A stretch of 64,000 bases of DNA from Bradyrhizobium roseum (GTDB lineage Bacteria > Pseudomonadota > Alphaproteobacteria > Rhizobiales > Xanthobacteraceae). Numbering within the stretch: the stretch's first letter is position 1; each line of letters starts with the position of its first letter. The notes beneath the pieces were generated by a model. That model ran no database searches. It was not told the origin of the DNA and worked only from the letters and a program-made list of their open reading frames with translations. The stretch is from contig NZ_CP129212.1 of the NCBI RefSeq assembly GCF_030413175.1, forward strand, positions 7,153,001 to 7,217,000, read 5' to 3'. Below are positions 37,931-47,731 of this stretch, piece after piece. The translations under genes and the position numbers were made by a program.

Positions 37931-39157
37931 ATGAGGAAGGGTATTTTCCATCTGGCCACCGGCGCGGCGCTCGCGTTGGCGCTCTCGGTCTCGACGGCTT
38001 CCGCGCAGAAGAAATACGACACCGGCGCGACCGATACCGAGATCAAGATCGGCCAGACCAATCCATTCTCCGGGCCGGCCTCCGCCTATGCCACGATCGG
38101 CAAGACCCAGGCCGCCTATATCAAGATGATCAACGACCAGGGCGGCGTGAACGGCCGCAAGATCAATCTGATCCAGTATGACGACGCCTATTCGCCGCCG
38201 AAAGCGGTCGAGCAGGTCCGCAAGCTGGTCGAGAGCGACGAGGTGCTGCTCACGTTCCAGCTGCTCGGCACGCCCTCGAACGCCGCCGTCCAGAAATATC
38301 TCAATGCCAAGAAAGTGCCGCAGCTGTTCGCCGCCACCGGCGCCTCGAAGTTCACCGACCCGAAGAATTTTCCGTGGACGATGGGCTTCAACCCCAACTA
38401 CTTCGTCGAAGGGCGCATCTACGGCCAGTACATCATCAAGGAACATCCGAACGCCAAGATCGGCGTGCTCTACCAGAATGACGACCTCGGCAAGGATTAC
38501 CTGAACGGCATCAAGGCCGGACTCGGCGATAAAGCCGCGAAGATGATCGTGGCGGAAGCGTCCTACGAAGTCGCCGATCCGACCATCGATTCGCAGATCC
38601 TCAAGATCAGGGATGCCGGCGCGGACCTGTTTTTCTCGGCGACCACGCCCAAGCAGGCGGCGCAGGCGATCAAGAAGATCTATGAGCTGAACTGGAAGCC
38701 GGTGCACATCCTCGACATCAACGCCACCTCGGTCGGCGCCGTGATGAAGCCGGCGGGGCTCGAGGCCTCCAAGGGCGTGATCAGCGTCAACTACGGCAAG
38801 GATCCGCTCGATCCGACCTGGAAGGACGATCCGGGCATGAAGAAGTATTTCGAGTTCATGGCAAAATACTATCCGGACGGCGACAAGGATTCGAGCTTCA
38901 ACTCCTACGGCTACTCGACCACGCAGTTGCTGATCCACGTACTCAAGGCGTGCGGCGACAATCTGACCCGCGAGAACGTCATGAAGGTGGCGACCAGCCT
39001 CAAGAATGTCGAGCTCGATCTGAACCTCCCGGGCATTGTCGCCAACACCACGCCGGACGATTATCGCGTCAACAAGCAGTTGCAGATGATGAAGTTCAAC
39101 GGCGAGCGTTGGGAACTGTTCGGCCCGATCCTCGAGGACAAGGGCCCGGCGGGCTAG
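37931..39157 (+). CDS. Periplasmic branched-chain-amino-acid-type binding protein, copy 2
   Basis: A 408-residue protein of the LivJ/LivK class, near-twin of the one at 34512. Shared stretches include QKKYDTGA.DTEIKIGQT, the SPPKAVEQVRKLVESDEVL region, VPQL.AATGASKFTDPKNFP and the ending MMKFNGERWELFGPI. Differences cluster in ligand-lobe positions (for example NPFSGPASAYATIG, DLFFSATTPKQA), so the ligand range may differ. The signal peptide ends STASAQ. ATG 37931 is preceded by GAGGGA; ATG 37913 and a TTG/GTG-extended frame from 37709 are less likely. Confidence 0.87.
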   Translation: MRKGIFHLATGAALALALSVSTASAQKKYDTGATDTEIKIGQTNPFSGPASAYATIGKTQAAYIKMINDQGGVNGRKINLIQYDDAYSPPKAVEQVRKLVESDEVLLTFQLLGTPSNAAVQKYLNAKKVPQLFAATGASKFTDPKNFPWTMGFNPNYFVEGRIYGQYIIKEHPNAKIGVLYQNDDLGKDYLNGIKAGLGDKAAKMIVAEASYEVADPTIDSQILKIRDAGADLFFSATTPKQAAQAIKKIYELNWKPVHILDINATSVGAVMKPAGLEASKGVISVNYGKDPLDPTWKDDPGMKKYFEFMAKYYPDGDKDSSFNSYGYSTTQLLIHVLKACGDNLTRENVMKVATSLKNVELDLNLPGIVANTTPDDYRVNKQLQMMKFNGERWELFGPILEDKGPAG

Positions 39158-39228
39158 GCCCGGCGACCCAATCGAAACGATCGGCGGAAGAAGCGGTCGG
39201 CGGTCTCTTCGGAGGCCGCCGATTTTTC

Positions 39229-39310
39229 GTAGGATGGGTAGAGCGCAGCGAAACGCATCAATTCGTTGCGCGGAGAGATGATGGGTATCGCTTCGCTCCA
39301 CCCATCCTAC
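39229..39310. repeat. Inverted repeat family D
   Basis: GTAGGATGGG (39229-39238) and CCCATCCTAC (39301-39310) are perfect inverted ends of an 82-bp element with an inner palindromic part (TAGAGCGCAGCGAAACGC and GCTTCGCTCC). It lies between the convergent binding-protein and DUF1330 genes and could end both transcripts. Only one copy is seen here. Confidence 0.75.
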
Positions 39311-39319
39311 GACACCGTC

Positions 39320-39745
39320 TTACTCCGGTATCTCCCCGAACGTCTTTCCGATCGGCAATACCGCATGCCGGATCAGGCGCGAATCCTCCACCGCGGCCTG
39401 GCGGTGTTTCACGGCTTCCCGGTAGACCGGATCGCGGATCATCTCGGCGAACGCGGCGACACTTGGGTATTCGGCGATGAAGCAATGGTCCCAGCGTTCC
39501 TCCGGCGGCCCGATCAGCATCAGCTCGAACCGGCCCTGCCAGACGATGCGGCCGCCGAGCCGTTCGAACACCGGGCCGCTGTCGCGCCCATAGGCGGCGT
39601 AGGCCTCCGCACCGGTCGCCTTCCGGCCGTCGGGATAGGCGGCCTCGGCGCGTAGCCGCACCAGATTGAGCATGTGGATCGGCCCCGGCCGGTCATTGGC
39701 GCGGAATTGCGCAAACACCTCCTTGGTCGGATCGATGTGGCCCAT
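39320..39745 (-). CDS. DUF1330-family protein
   Basis: A 141-residue protein of the dimeric alpha-beta barrel DUF1330 family: IHMLNLVRLRAEA, GAEAYAAYGRDSGPVFERLGG, DHCFIAEYPSVAAFAEMIRDP and YREAVKHRQAAVEDSRLI are its typical segments. No catalytic role is established for most of the family. GGAGGA stands well placed before ATG 39745, which sets the start; open sequence upstream to 40327 is inside the antisense of PBP1A and is not coding. Confidence 0.83.
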   Translation of the reverse strand: MGHIDPTKEVFAQFRANDRPGPIHMLNLVRLRAEAAYPDGRKATGAEAYAAYGRDSGPVFERLGGRIVWQGRFELMLIGPPEERWDHCFIAEYPSVAAFAEMIRDPVYREAVKHRQAAVEDSRLIRHAVLPIGKTFGEIPE

Positions 39746-39891
39746 GGCGAAAATTCCTCCTGGTGCATGCCATACTTTACCAATCCTAACACGCGCCGCC
39801 CCACCTCCTAATCCCGCGTTAACCTTTTCGTAACCGACCCTTAAACAGCCCCCCGTAATTTGCGGCGGGGCTGGTGCGAGCGGCGTTTGTG

Positions 39892-42129
39892 ATGGCGTGG
39901 GGACGGAAAAAGAGCGGCGGACGCCAGGAGCCGCGGTTCGGGCTTCCGGCAGCACTCGCCGAACTGCGCCTCTCTCCGGAGGATCGTATCCCGGCCGCCT
40001 CGGACGACGACGAGAGGCCGAAGAAGCCAGTGGCCAAGCGCAAGCCCGAAGAGGACGACGACGAGCCGCCGCGGCGCGAGCGCAAGCCGCCCGCGCCCAA
40101 GAACAGCGCCAAGAGCGGCGCCAAGCGGCGCGCAAAATCGCGCGGCCGGTTCCGCTTCGGCCGGCTGATCTACTGGGGCGCAGTGCTCGGCCTGTGGGCG
40201 GCGATCGCGGTCGTCGGCGTCGTGATCTGGGTCGGCGCGCATCTGCCGGCGATCCAGTCACTGGAAATCCCAAAACGGCCGCCGACCATCCAGATCGTGG
40301 GCCTTGATGGCAGCCTGCTGGCATCACGCGGCGAAGCGCCCGGCTCCAATGTCGCGCTGAAGGATCTGCCGCCCTATCTGCCGAACGCTTTCATCGCCAT
40401 CGAAGACCGCCGCTTCCATGCGCATTACGGCATCGACCCCGTCGGCATCGCGCGCGCCGTGGTCGCCAACATCTCGCATCGCGGCGTCTCGCAAGGCGGC
40501 TCGACGCTGACGCAGCAGCTCGCAAAAAACCTGTTCCTGACCCAGGAACGCACCATGGCGCGCAAGCTGCAGGAATTAGAGCTCGCGCTGTGGCTGGAGC
40601 GCAAGCATTCCAAGAACGAAATCCTCGAGCTCTACCTCAACCGCGTCTATTTCGGCTCCGGCGCCTATGGCGTCGAGGCCGCGGCGCAGCGTTATTTCGG
40701 CAAACCCGCCAAGAACGTCACGATCGCGGAGGCCGCGATGCTGGCAGGCCTCGTCAAATCACCGTCGCGGCTGGCGCCGAACCGCAATCCGGAAGGCGCG
40801 GAAGCGCGGGCGCAAATCGTGCTCGCGGCGATGGTGGAGGCCAAGTTCATCAGCGATGCGCAGGCAAAAGCCTCGATCGGCCACGCCGCCTACAAGGTGA
40901 AGCCGGCCGGCGCCGGCACGCTCAATTACGTCGCCGACTGGATCGGCGAGGTGCTCGACGACCTGGTCGGCCAGATCGACCAGAGCATCGTGGTCGAAAC
41001 CACGATCGATCCGAAACTGCAAAGCGTGGCGGAAGCCGCCATCATCGACGAACTGGCGGCCAAGAGCGTGAAATTCAACGTCTCACAGGGCGCGCTGGTG
41101 GCGATGACGCCGGAGGGCGCGGTGCGCGCCATGGTCGGCGGGCGGAACTATGCTGACAGCCAGTATAACCGCGCGGTGACGGCCAAGCGACAGCCCGGCT
41201 CGGCGTTCAAGCCGTTCATCTACCTCACCGCGATCGAAGGCGGCCTGACGCCGGAAACCATCCGCCAGGACGCGCCGCTCGACCTGAAGGGCTGGCGGCC
41301 GGAGAACTACACCCATGAATATTTCGGCGCGGTGACGCTGACGCAGGCGCTGGCGATGTCGCTCAACACGGTCGCCGTGCGGCTTGGCCTCGAGGTCGGG
41401 CCGAAGAACGTGGTGCGGACCGCGCACCGGCTCGGCATCTCGTCGAAACTCGAGGCCAATCCCTCGATCGCGCTCGGCACCTCGGAAGTCTCGGTCATCG
41501 AACTGGTCGGCGCCTACGCGCCGTTCGCCAATGGCGGCCTCGGCGTCTCCCCGCACGTCGTGACCAGGATCCGCACGAATGAAGGCAAGCTGCTCTACGC
41601 CCGGCAACCGGACCAGCTCAGTCCGGTGATCGGTCCGCAGCACGTCGCGATGATGAACAGAATGATGCAGGAGACCCTGCTCTCCGGCACCGCGCGCAAG
41701 GCGGAGATTCCAGGCTGGATGGCCGCCGGCAAGACCGGCACCAGCCAGGATTTCCGTGACGCCTGGTTCATCGGCTACACCGCGAACCTCGTCACCGGCG
41801 TCTGGCTCGGCAATGACGACAATTCGCCGACCAAGAAGGCGACCGGCGGCGGCCTGCCGGTGGAAGTGTGGACCCGCTTCATGCGCACGGCGCACCAGGG
41901 CGTTGCTGTGGCGACCCTGCCGAATTCACAGCGCGGCGGCTTCATGTCGAACCTGTTCCAGACGGCGTCGCAAGCCAGCCCGCCGCCTCCGCCATCCGCG
42001 CCGGCGTCGCCAGGTGCGTATCGACCGCCATCGACGCGCACTTCCGCGCCGCCGCCCAATCCAAATGCGCGTCCCGAGCCGGACGCCGGACTGGATGGCT
42101 GGCTGGTGGATCGGTTGTTCGGAAGGTAG
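39892..42129 (+). CDS. Class A penicillin-binding protein 1A
   Basis: A 745-residue bifunctional peptidoglycan synthase. A basic and acidic cytoplasmic tail (1-85) and one span (about 88-112) are followed by the GT51 glycosyltransferase with catalytic EDRRFHAHYG (about residue 171), QGGSTLTQQLAKNLFL and RKLQELELALWLE. The transpeptidase has SxxK in GSAFKPF (about 436), SLN and KTGTS (about 612). The C-terminal tail is Pro/Ser-rich. I start at ATG 39892 (MAWGRKK), the usual beginning in relatives; GTG 39874 would add six residues. Confidence 0.92.
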   Translation: MAWGRKKSGGRQEPRFGLPAALAELRLSPEDRIPAASDDDERPKKPVAKRKPEEDDDEPPRRERKPPAPKNSAKSGAKRRAKSRGRFRFGRLIYWGAVLGLWAAIAVVGVVIWVGAHLPAIQSLEIPKRPPTIQIVGLDGSLLASRGEAPGSNVALKDLPPYLPNAFIAIEDRRFHAHYGIDPVGIARAVVANISHRGVSQGGSTLTQQLAKNLFLTQERTMARKLQELELALWLERKHSKNEILELYLNRVYFGSGAYGVEAAAQRYFGKPAKNVTIAEAAMLAGLVKSPSRLAPNRNPEGAEARAQIVLAAMVEAKFISDAQAKASIGHAAYKVKPAGAGTLNYVADWIGEVLDDLVGQIDQSIVVETTIDPKLQSVAEAAIIDELAAKSVKFNVSQGALVAMTPEGAVRAMVGGRNYADSQYNRAVTAKRQPGSAFKPFIYLTAIEGGLTPETIRQDAPLDLKGWRPENYTHEYFGAVTLTQALAMSLNTVAVRLGLEVGPKNVVRTAHRLGISSKLEANPSIALGTSEVSVIELVGAYAPFANGGLGVSPHVVTRIRTNEGKLLYARQPDQLSPVIGPQHVAMMNRMMQETLLSGTARKAEIPGWMAAGKTGTSQDFRDAWFIGYTANLVTGVWLGNDDNSPTKKATGGGLPVEVWTRFMRTAHQGVAVATLPNSQRGGFMSNLFQTASQASPPPPPSAPASPGAYRPPSTRTSAPPPNPNARPEPDAGLDGWLVDRLFGR

Positions 42130-42154
42130 CCCAGGCCTAACCCGGCCCTCGCGC

Positions 42155-44944
42155 TCAGGCCGTGTCGGCAATCCGCCGGCGATCAGGCGTCAGCATGGCC
42201 TGGATATCAGCAGCCGGCAGCGGTTTGCTGAACAGATAGCCCTGCATTTCCGTGCATTCGAGCCCGCGCAACGCGTCGAGCTGCGCTTCGGTTTCGACGC
42301 CCTCGGCAGTCGTCGTCATGTGGCGCGCGGCGGCGATGTTGACAATCGCCCGCACGATACAGGCCGACCCGTCCGGCTCGGCGACTTCCTTGATAAAGCA
42401 ACGGTCGATCTTGATCTTGTCGAACGGGAAGCGCTGCAGATAACTCAGCGACGAGTAGCCCGTGCCGAAATCGTCCAGCGCGATGCGGACGCCAAGTCCC
42501 CGCAGGTAATAGAGCATGGCAAGCGCTGCGTCGTCATCGCGAATGAGAACCGCTTCGGTGATCTCCAGTTCCAGCCGCCGGGCCGGCAGGCCCGAATTCG
42601 CCAACGCCGCCGCGACCTTGAGCGAAAACGCCGGGTTGCGGAACTGGACCGGCGAGACGTTGACGGCCACCCTGACGTCGTCAGGCCAGGAAGCCGCTTC
42701 CGAACAGGCCTTGTTCAACACCCAATCGCCGAGTTCGTTGATCATTCCGGTATCCTCGGCCACCGGGATGAATTCGACCGGCGAGATCATGCCGCGCAGC
42801 GGGTGACGCCAGCGCAGCAGGGCCTCGCAACCTGTCACCCTGGTATCGCCGATGTTGACCAGCGGCTGATAGACGATCTCAAACCCGCCGTCGGCGATCG
42901 CCTGCCGGAGATCCAGCTCCAGCATGCGCAGGGCGTGCATGCGGGCACCCATGCCCGGTTCGAAGAAGCGATAGGTCCGGCGCCCGTCGGCCTTGGCCTC
43001 ATACATGGCCAAATCGGCGTTCTTGAGCAAATGATCGAGATCGGTGCCTTCCTGCGGCGCCCGTGCGATCCCGATGCTGGCGTCGGTCGTCAAGAGATGC
43101 CCGAAGCACTCATAGGGCTCCCGGATCGCCTGGTAGATTCGGGTGATCAGGTCCATGGTGTCGGCTGGCCGTTCGATCGCGGCCTGGATGATCGCGAATT
43201 CGTCGCCGCCCAGCCGGGCGACGACATCGCCGGCCGCGACACAGGAGCCCAGTCGACCGGCCACGGCCTTGAGGAGTTCATCCCCCACGGGGTGTCCGAG
43301 CGAATCGTTGATGCGCTTGAATTCATCGATATCGATATACAGCACGGCCAGTTGCCGGCCGGGCGAGAGGTTCTTCAGCTCATGGTCAAGGCGTTCGCGG
43401 AATAGCACGCGGTTCGGCAGATCGGTCAGCGCATCGTAATGCGCCATGTGCGCAATGCGGTTCTCGACCCGCTTGCGTTCGGTGATATCCTCCACCGTGG
43501 CAACCCAGCCGCCGCCCTCGATCCCCTTGCCGACGATCTGGATCGACCGCCCATCCGACATGGTCGATACGATCGGTGAATGGTTTCCGGCGGCGATGTT
43601 GCGGAGGAAGGTCGTGCGGTATTCCTCGACGTCGGTGTCGAGCGAGCCGGTTTCCCTGCGATGCGCGATCGCCTCGCGGAAGGTACAACCGGGTTTGACG
43701 ATCAGCGGCGACATGCCCAGCATTTTCGTGAATTGCCGGTTGCAGATCACGACGCGTTCCGAAGCATCGTAGAGGATCAGCCCCTGCGCCATGTTGTTCA
43801 CGGCGACGTCGAGACGTTGCTTCTCGAGCGCCTCCAGTTCCTGCGCCTGCCGCAGTTTTTGATTGAGCTCCTCGATGTCGCGACGCTGCAGTTCGAGCGA
43901 CGAGGCCGTATGGTTCAGGACAGTCATCAGGCTGCCGAATTCGCCGCCGGGATAGGGCGGCGCGACACGCGCCGTGAGATCGCCGGCGCCCAGGCGCTGT
44001 GCCATCTTCGCGATACGTCCGATCTGCGAGCGGATGCCGAATTCGGCGAACAGGCCCACGCCGACAAACAGCACGATCGACAGAATCGCGAGCGCGCCCA
44101 TGTCTTCGGCAAGACGCCGCTCTGCGGCTGCGACAAGCTCGGACTTCGAACGGCCCAGCAGCACATGCAACCCGACGCCCCCGACGGCAATCGTATGGGC
44201 CGTTGCCCAGACTTCGGCGTCCCCACCATGACGCGCCAGCTCTCTGGTGGTGGCGGCGCTTTCCAGCGCAAGCCGGTGCCGGGCAGAATTTGCGATAGAA
44301 GCGCCGGCCTGTTCCTCGGCCCGATGCGGCGCCGGCGACCGAACGAAAATGGTGCCCTTGTCATCAACCAGCAGAAACTCGACACCCGGCGGCAAGTTCT
44401 GGAGCTGATCCTTCATCAGCCGGTTGAGGTCGAGCGAAGCCAGCAGGACAAACCGCAATTGCCGCGATTCGTCGTAGGCGGGATAGGCAATCTGGAGCAC
44501 GGCCGCCCCGGTCAGCCGGCCGAATGCCGGCTCGATCGCCACCGTATCGGGGTTTTTCAGCGCACGCTGAAAGTAGCCGCGATCGCGCAAGTCGAGGACC
44601 CGCCCGGTGTTAAGGGAGTCGCAGAACAGGCTGCCATCGGGCTTGATGGTCAGGATGCCGGTAAAATCGGGGTTCTTCTCGAGAACTTCGGTGAGAAATT
44701 TCGAGCAGGCAGCCTTGTCGCGGCTGTCGAGGTCACGCGCCCGGGACAGACCGAAATGGAGCTGGGTCGTCCCTTGGACCTTGGCGTCGATGCTCGTCGC
44801 AATGCCGCGCGCGGTCGTCGCCAGGCCGCTGACCGCAGCCGAGATCTCTTTGCTTCGATCCTGGTAATATCGTTCGCCGACAAGAATGGCCGGCACGAGC
44901 AGGGTTCCAAGGATCAGTAGCAGCAGCCGGACGCGGATACTCAT
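42155..44944 (-). CDS. Membrane cyclic-di-GMP enzyme: CACHE-HAMP-PAS-GGDEF-EAL
   Basis: A 929-residue inner-membrane signalling protein. One span at about 5-27 and a second near 285-305 enclose a periplasmic CACHE-like sensor (TGILTIKPDGSLFCDS, RDRGYFQRAL). Then come HAMP (about 305-360), a PAS domain with four-helix linker (NNMAQGLILYDASERVVICN), an intact GGDEF (LGGDEF near 578) and an intact EAL (CEALLRW near 706) with EITEAV, DDFGTGYSS, KIDRCF and EGVET. Both synthesis and breakdown of c-di-GMP are possible. The ATG at 44944 is taken; a GTG at 44953 adds three residues. It is convergent with PBP1A. Confidence 0.9.
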   Translation of the reverse strand: MSIRVRLLLLILGTLLVPAILVGERYYQDRSKEISAAVSGLATTARGIATSIDAKVQGTTQLHFGLSRARDLDSRDKAACSKFLTEVLEKNPDFTGILTIKPDGSLFCDSLNTGRVLDLRDRGYFQRALKNPDTVAIEPAFGRLTGAAVLQIAYPAYDESRQLRFVLLASLDLNRLMKDQLQNLPPGVEFLLVDDKGTIFVRSPAPHRAEEQAGASIANSARHRLALESAATTRELARHGGDAEVWATAHTIAVGGVGLHVLLGRSKSELVAAAERRLAEDMGALAILSIVLFVGVGLFAEFGIRSQIGRIAKMAQRLGAGDLTARVAPPYPGGEFGSLMTVLNHTASSLELQRRDIEELNQKLRQAQELEALEKQRLDVAVNNMAQGLILYDASERVVICNRQFTKMLGMSPLIVKPGCTFREAIAHRRETGSLDTDVEEYRTTFLRNIAAGNHSPIVSTMSDGRSIQIVGKGIEGGGWVATVEDITERKRVENRIAHMAHYDALTDLPNRVLFRERLDHELKNLSPGRQLAVLYIDIDEFKRINDSLGHPVGDELLKAVAGRLGSCVAAGDVVARLGGDEFAIIQAAIERPADTMDLITRIYQAIREPYECFGHLLTTDASIGIARAPQEGTDLDHLLKNADLAMYEAKADGRRTYRFFEPGMGARMHALRMLELDLRQAIADGGFEIVYQPLVNIGDTRVTGCEALLRWRHPLRGMISPVEFIPVAEDTGMINELGDWVLNKACSEAASWPDDVRVAVNVSPVQFRNPAFSLKVAAALANSGLPARRLELEITEAVLIRDDDAALAMLYYLRGLGVRIALDDFGTGYSSLSYLQRFPFDKIKIDRCFIKEVAEPDGSACIVRAIVNIAAARHMTTTAEGVETEAQLDALRGLECTEMQGYLFSKPLPAADIQAMLTPDRRRIADTA

Positions 44945-45229
44945 GGCGGGCACACCCGTGGTTTGGGTGACCCCGAACCCGTCAATTACGCAAAATCGCC
45001 TCGACGCGATCGATACGTCGAGACCATCATCTGGCCGCCGTCATGCATGAAACGGTGGCCATCTCAATGACACAGGCTACCCGTCGATTGATCTCCGGCC
45101 CGTTAATTTGCAGGCCCGTAACTCTACGGAGAAGGCGCGCGACAACGACGCTGAACGCATCGGTTCGGCGCGAGCGTTCTTTTATGGCCGGATGAGTTGC
45201 CACGGCGCGGGATAGACCGGGCCGAAGTC

Positions 45230-45985
45230 CTAGTCTTCGACCCCGTAGCGATGCAGATCGTTGCCGTGGGTATCGAGCCAACGCTTGGCGCGCTCGACAT
45301 GGCTGCAGATGCGGGCGCAGACCCGCCAGAACCGCGGCGAGTGGTTCATCTCGACAAGATGCGCCACTTCATGGGCGGCGAGATAGTCCAGCACAAAGGG
45401 CGGCGCGAGGATCAGCCGCCAGGAATAGGACAGCGATCCGGCCGAGGTGCACGATCCCCAGCGGCTCGACTGGTCGCGGATCGACACCCGCCGCACCCGC
45501 ACGCCGAGTTCGGCCGCATAGGCCAGCGAGGCCTTGTGCAGGTCCTTGCGCGCTTCGCGCTTGAGAAAGTCGTGGACACGTCGGTCCATGTGCTCGACGT
45601 CGCCGGCCACGCACAGTATTTTGTCGCCGCTGTCGCGGGTTTCAGTCCACACCGTGCCGCGCTCGCCGGCGCGATGCACGATTTTGTGTGGCACGCCGCG
45701 CAACGGGATGACCGTTCCAGCCTGGAATGGTGCAGCCTTCGGCAAGCGGCCGAGACGCGCGGCGATCCAGCCGCCATGAAGCCGCGCAAAGTCCCTGGCT
45801 TCCACGAGCGTGCCGCGCGGCGGCATGGTCAGGATGGCTTCGCGGTCGGTGGGATGGATGCGCAACGTGTATCGCCGCGCGCGGCGATGCCGGCGCAGCC
45901 TGATCGCAAACACTTGCGAGCCGTGCTTGACCAAAATGGTCGCGGGTTCGGCGGGCCGCCGATAAAGGAGGGCGCGAGTAGCCAT
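45230..45985 (-). CDS. YgjP-like (DUF45) metal-dependent hydrolase
   Basis: A 251-residue cytoplasmic protein of the YgjP/WLM-related metallopeptidase family. The zinc motif is H-E-V-A-H in AAHEVAHLVEMNHSPRFW, with a third histidine and the RVC segment downstream; SSRWGSCTSAGSLSYSWRLI is the other family hallmark. The N-terminal half is a beta-rich DUF45 region (IRLRRHRRARRYTLRIHP). The true substrate is not known for the family. ATG 45985 (MATRALL) is taken; the frame runs on to 46075 without a good start. Confidence 0.87.
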   Translation of the reverse strand: MATRALLYRRPAEPATILVKHGSQVFAIRLRRHRRARRYTLRIHPTDREAILTMPPRGTLVEARDFARLHGGWIAARLGRLPKAAPFQAGTVIPLRGVPHKIVHRAGERGTVWTETRDSGDKILCVAGDVEHMDRRVHDFLKREARKDLHKASLAYAAELGVRVRRVSIRDQSSRWGSCTSAGSLSYSWRLILAPPFVLDYLAAHEVAHLVEMNHSPRFWRVCARICSHVERAKRWLDTHGNDLHRYGVED

Positions 45986-46277
45986 GTCTTGGAGTCCGGG
46001 GAGTAGGAGTTCGCCCGGATTCTGCCATATCCGACGCCAAGGGAATCTCATTGAAATTGCTCGGCGGAAAAACAAATCATTTGCCCAATATACAGGGGCT
46101 TAACGCCAAATGACCCCTACCGGCAGGGGCTGGAACCTTAATTTTCTGATGGAACCGGGGGCCAAAAACGCCCTCAAGGAGTGAGTCTGAACTCACCCCT
46201 TGATTCGGCCCAAAACGGGAATGTTTGAATCTATTCAGCGGCTTATCGGGACCCCCGATTCCCGGGCCCCGTCGGCA

Positions 46278-47606
46278 TTATTCGGCCGCCGAAACCAGTT
46301 TCGGCTTGGTACTGGCCGCCGTCATCATGAAATCGGAGATCCGCGGAACAATCTCCGAGCGGAATCGCGATCCGTTGAACACGCCGTAATGTCCGACGCC
46401 CTTCTGGACGTAATGCACGCGACGATGTTCCGGAATCGCAGGACAAAGCGCGTGTGTCGCTTCGGTTTGGCCAATTCCCGAGATGTCGTCGTTCTCGCCT
46501 TCCACCGTCATCAGCGCCACGCGGCGGATTTGCGACGGATCGACCGGCTTGCCGCGATGAGTCATCTCGCCTTTCGGCAGAAGGTGCTTCACGAACACGA
46601 CATCAACGGTCTGCAGGTAATACTCCGCCGTCAGATCCATCACCGCGAGGTATTCATCGTAGAACTCGCGGTGCTTGTCGACCATGTCGCCGTCGCCCTT
46701 CACCAGATTGTTGAACAGGGCCTTGTGCGCATCGGTGTGGCGATCGAGATTCATGGTGATGAAGCCCGAAAGCTGCAGGAATCCCGGATAGACGTCGCGC
46801 ATCACGCCGGGATGCGGGAACGGCACCTTGGTGATGACATGGTTGCGGAACCATTCGATGCCGCGCTCCGCCGCCAGATTGTTCACCGAGGTCGGATTGC
46901 GGCGGGTATCGATCGGGCCGCCCATCAGCGTCATCGACAGCGGCACGAAGGGATCGCGCGCGGCTTCCATCACGGACACCGCCGCTACCACCGGCACCGA
47001 AGGCTGGCACACCGCGATCACATGCATGTTGCCGCCGAGCGTCTGCAGCATCTCGATGACGTAATCGACATAGTCGTCGAGATCGAAGCGGCCCTCGGTG
47101 AGCGGGACCATGCGCGCGTCGGTCCAGTCGGTGATGTAGACTTCATGCGTTGGCAGGAACGCCTCGACCGTGCCGCGCAGCAGCGTCGCGTAATGGCCGG
47201 ACATCGGCGCCACGATCAGCACCCGCGGCTGCGGGTTGCGCAGCGGCCGGGTCAGCTTGCGATCGAAATGCAGCAGTCGGCAGAACGGCTTTTCCCAGAT
47301 CGAGCGGACTTCGACCGGCGTGCGAACGCCGTTGACCTCGGTGGTATCGAGACCCCATTCCGGCTTGCCGTAGCGGCGGGTGGTACGTTCGAACAGCTCG
47401 CAGCCAGCGGCGATCGATTTGCCGAACTGGGTATGCGACCAGGGATTCAACGGATTCTGAAACAATATCTTGGTCGCGTCGGTCACCGCGCGTGCCGGGT
47501 TGAGCGACGCGTGGCCCATTTCGTACATCCAGTACATCGGCGTCGTGAGCGCCGGACTGCCTTCGGCTACCAGGGGCGGTGCGCCGCCAAACTCACCAAT
47601 GGGCAT
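46278..47606 (-). CDS. phaZ: Intracellular poly(3-hydroxybutyrate) depolymerase
   Basis: A 442-residue alpha/beta hydrolase that mobilises PHB granules. The nucleophile loop is HVIAVCQPSVP, with Cys200 in place of Ser, as in the Ralstonia PhaZ type; the acid is likely Asp in EGENDDISG and the base His in GVGHYGVFNG. Length and the C-terminal half match the family (PHB_depo_C). Ribosome site AGAGGT precedes ATG 47606. A 202-bp gap downstream holds no gene that I can see. Confidence 0.92.
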   Translation of the reverse strand: MPIGEFGGAPPLVAEGSPALTTPMYWMYEMGHASLNPARAVTDATKILFQNPLNPWSHTQFGKSIAAGCELFERTTRRYGKPEWGLDTTEVNGVRTPVEVRSIWEKPFCRLLHFDRKLTRPLRNPQPRVLIVAPMSGHYATLLRGTVEAFLPTHEVYITDWTDARMVPLTEGRFDLDDYVDYVIEMLQTLGGNMHVIAVCQPSVPVVAAVSVMEAARDPFVPLSMTLMGGPIDTRRNPTSVNNLAAERGIEWFRNHVITKVPFPHPGVMRDVYPGFLQLSGFITMNLDRHTDAHKALFNNLVKGDGDMVDKHREFYDEYLAVMDLTAEYYLQTVDVVFVKHLLPKGEMTHRGKPVDPSQIRRVALMTVEGENDDISGIGQTEATHALCPAIPEHRRVHYVQKGVGHYGVFNGSRFRSEIVPRISDFMMTAASTKPKLVSAAE

Positions 47607-47731
47607 GTTTTTCTGACCTCTGTTTGCGTCGCAGCATAGTGCAGAATGCGTAATAATGCGTCAATGGATCGATTGGTGACGCAGGCCGGCCAAACGGTCC
47701 AAAAACCCGGAAAAGCACGGGAATTCGCGAC

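Noticed and set aside
37772..39301. A 509-codon minus-strand frame opposite the second binding-protein gene
   Set aside because: A parallel antisense frame occurs opposite the first copy, which shows it is only a shadow of shared codons.
43580..44920. A 446-codon plus-strand frame opposite the CACHE-GGDEF-EAL gene
   Set aside because: It is low-complexity and antisense to strongly conserved signalling domains.
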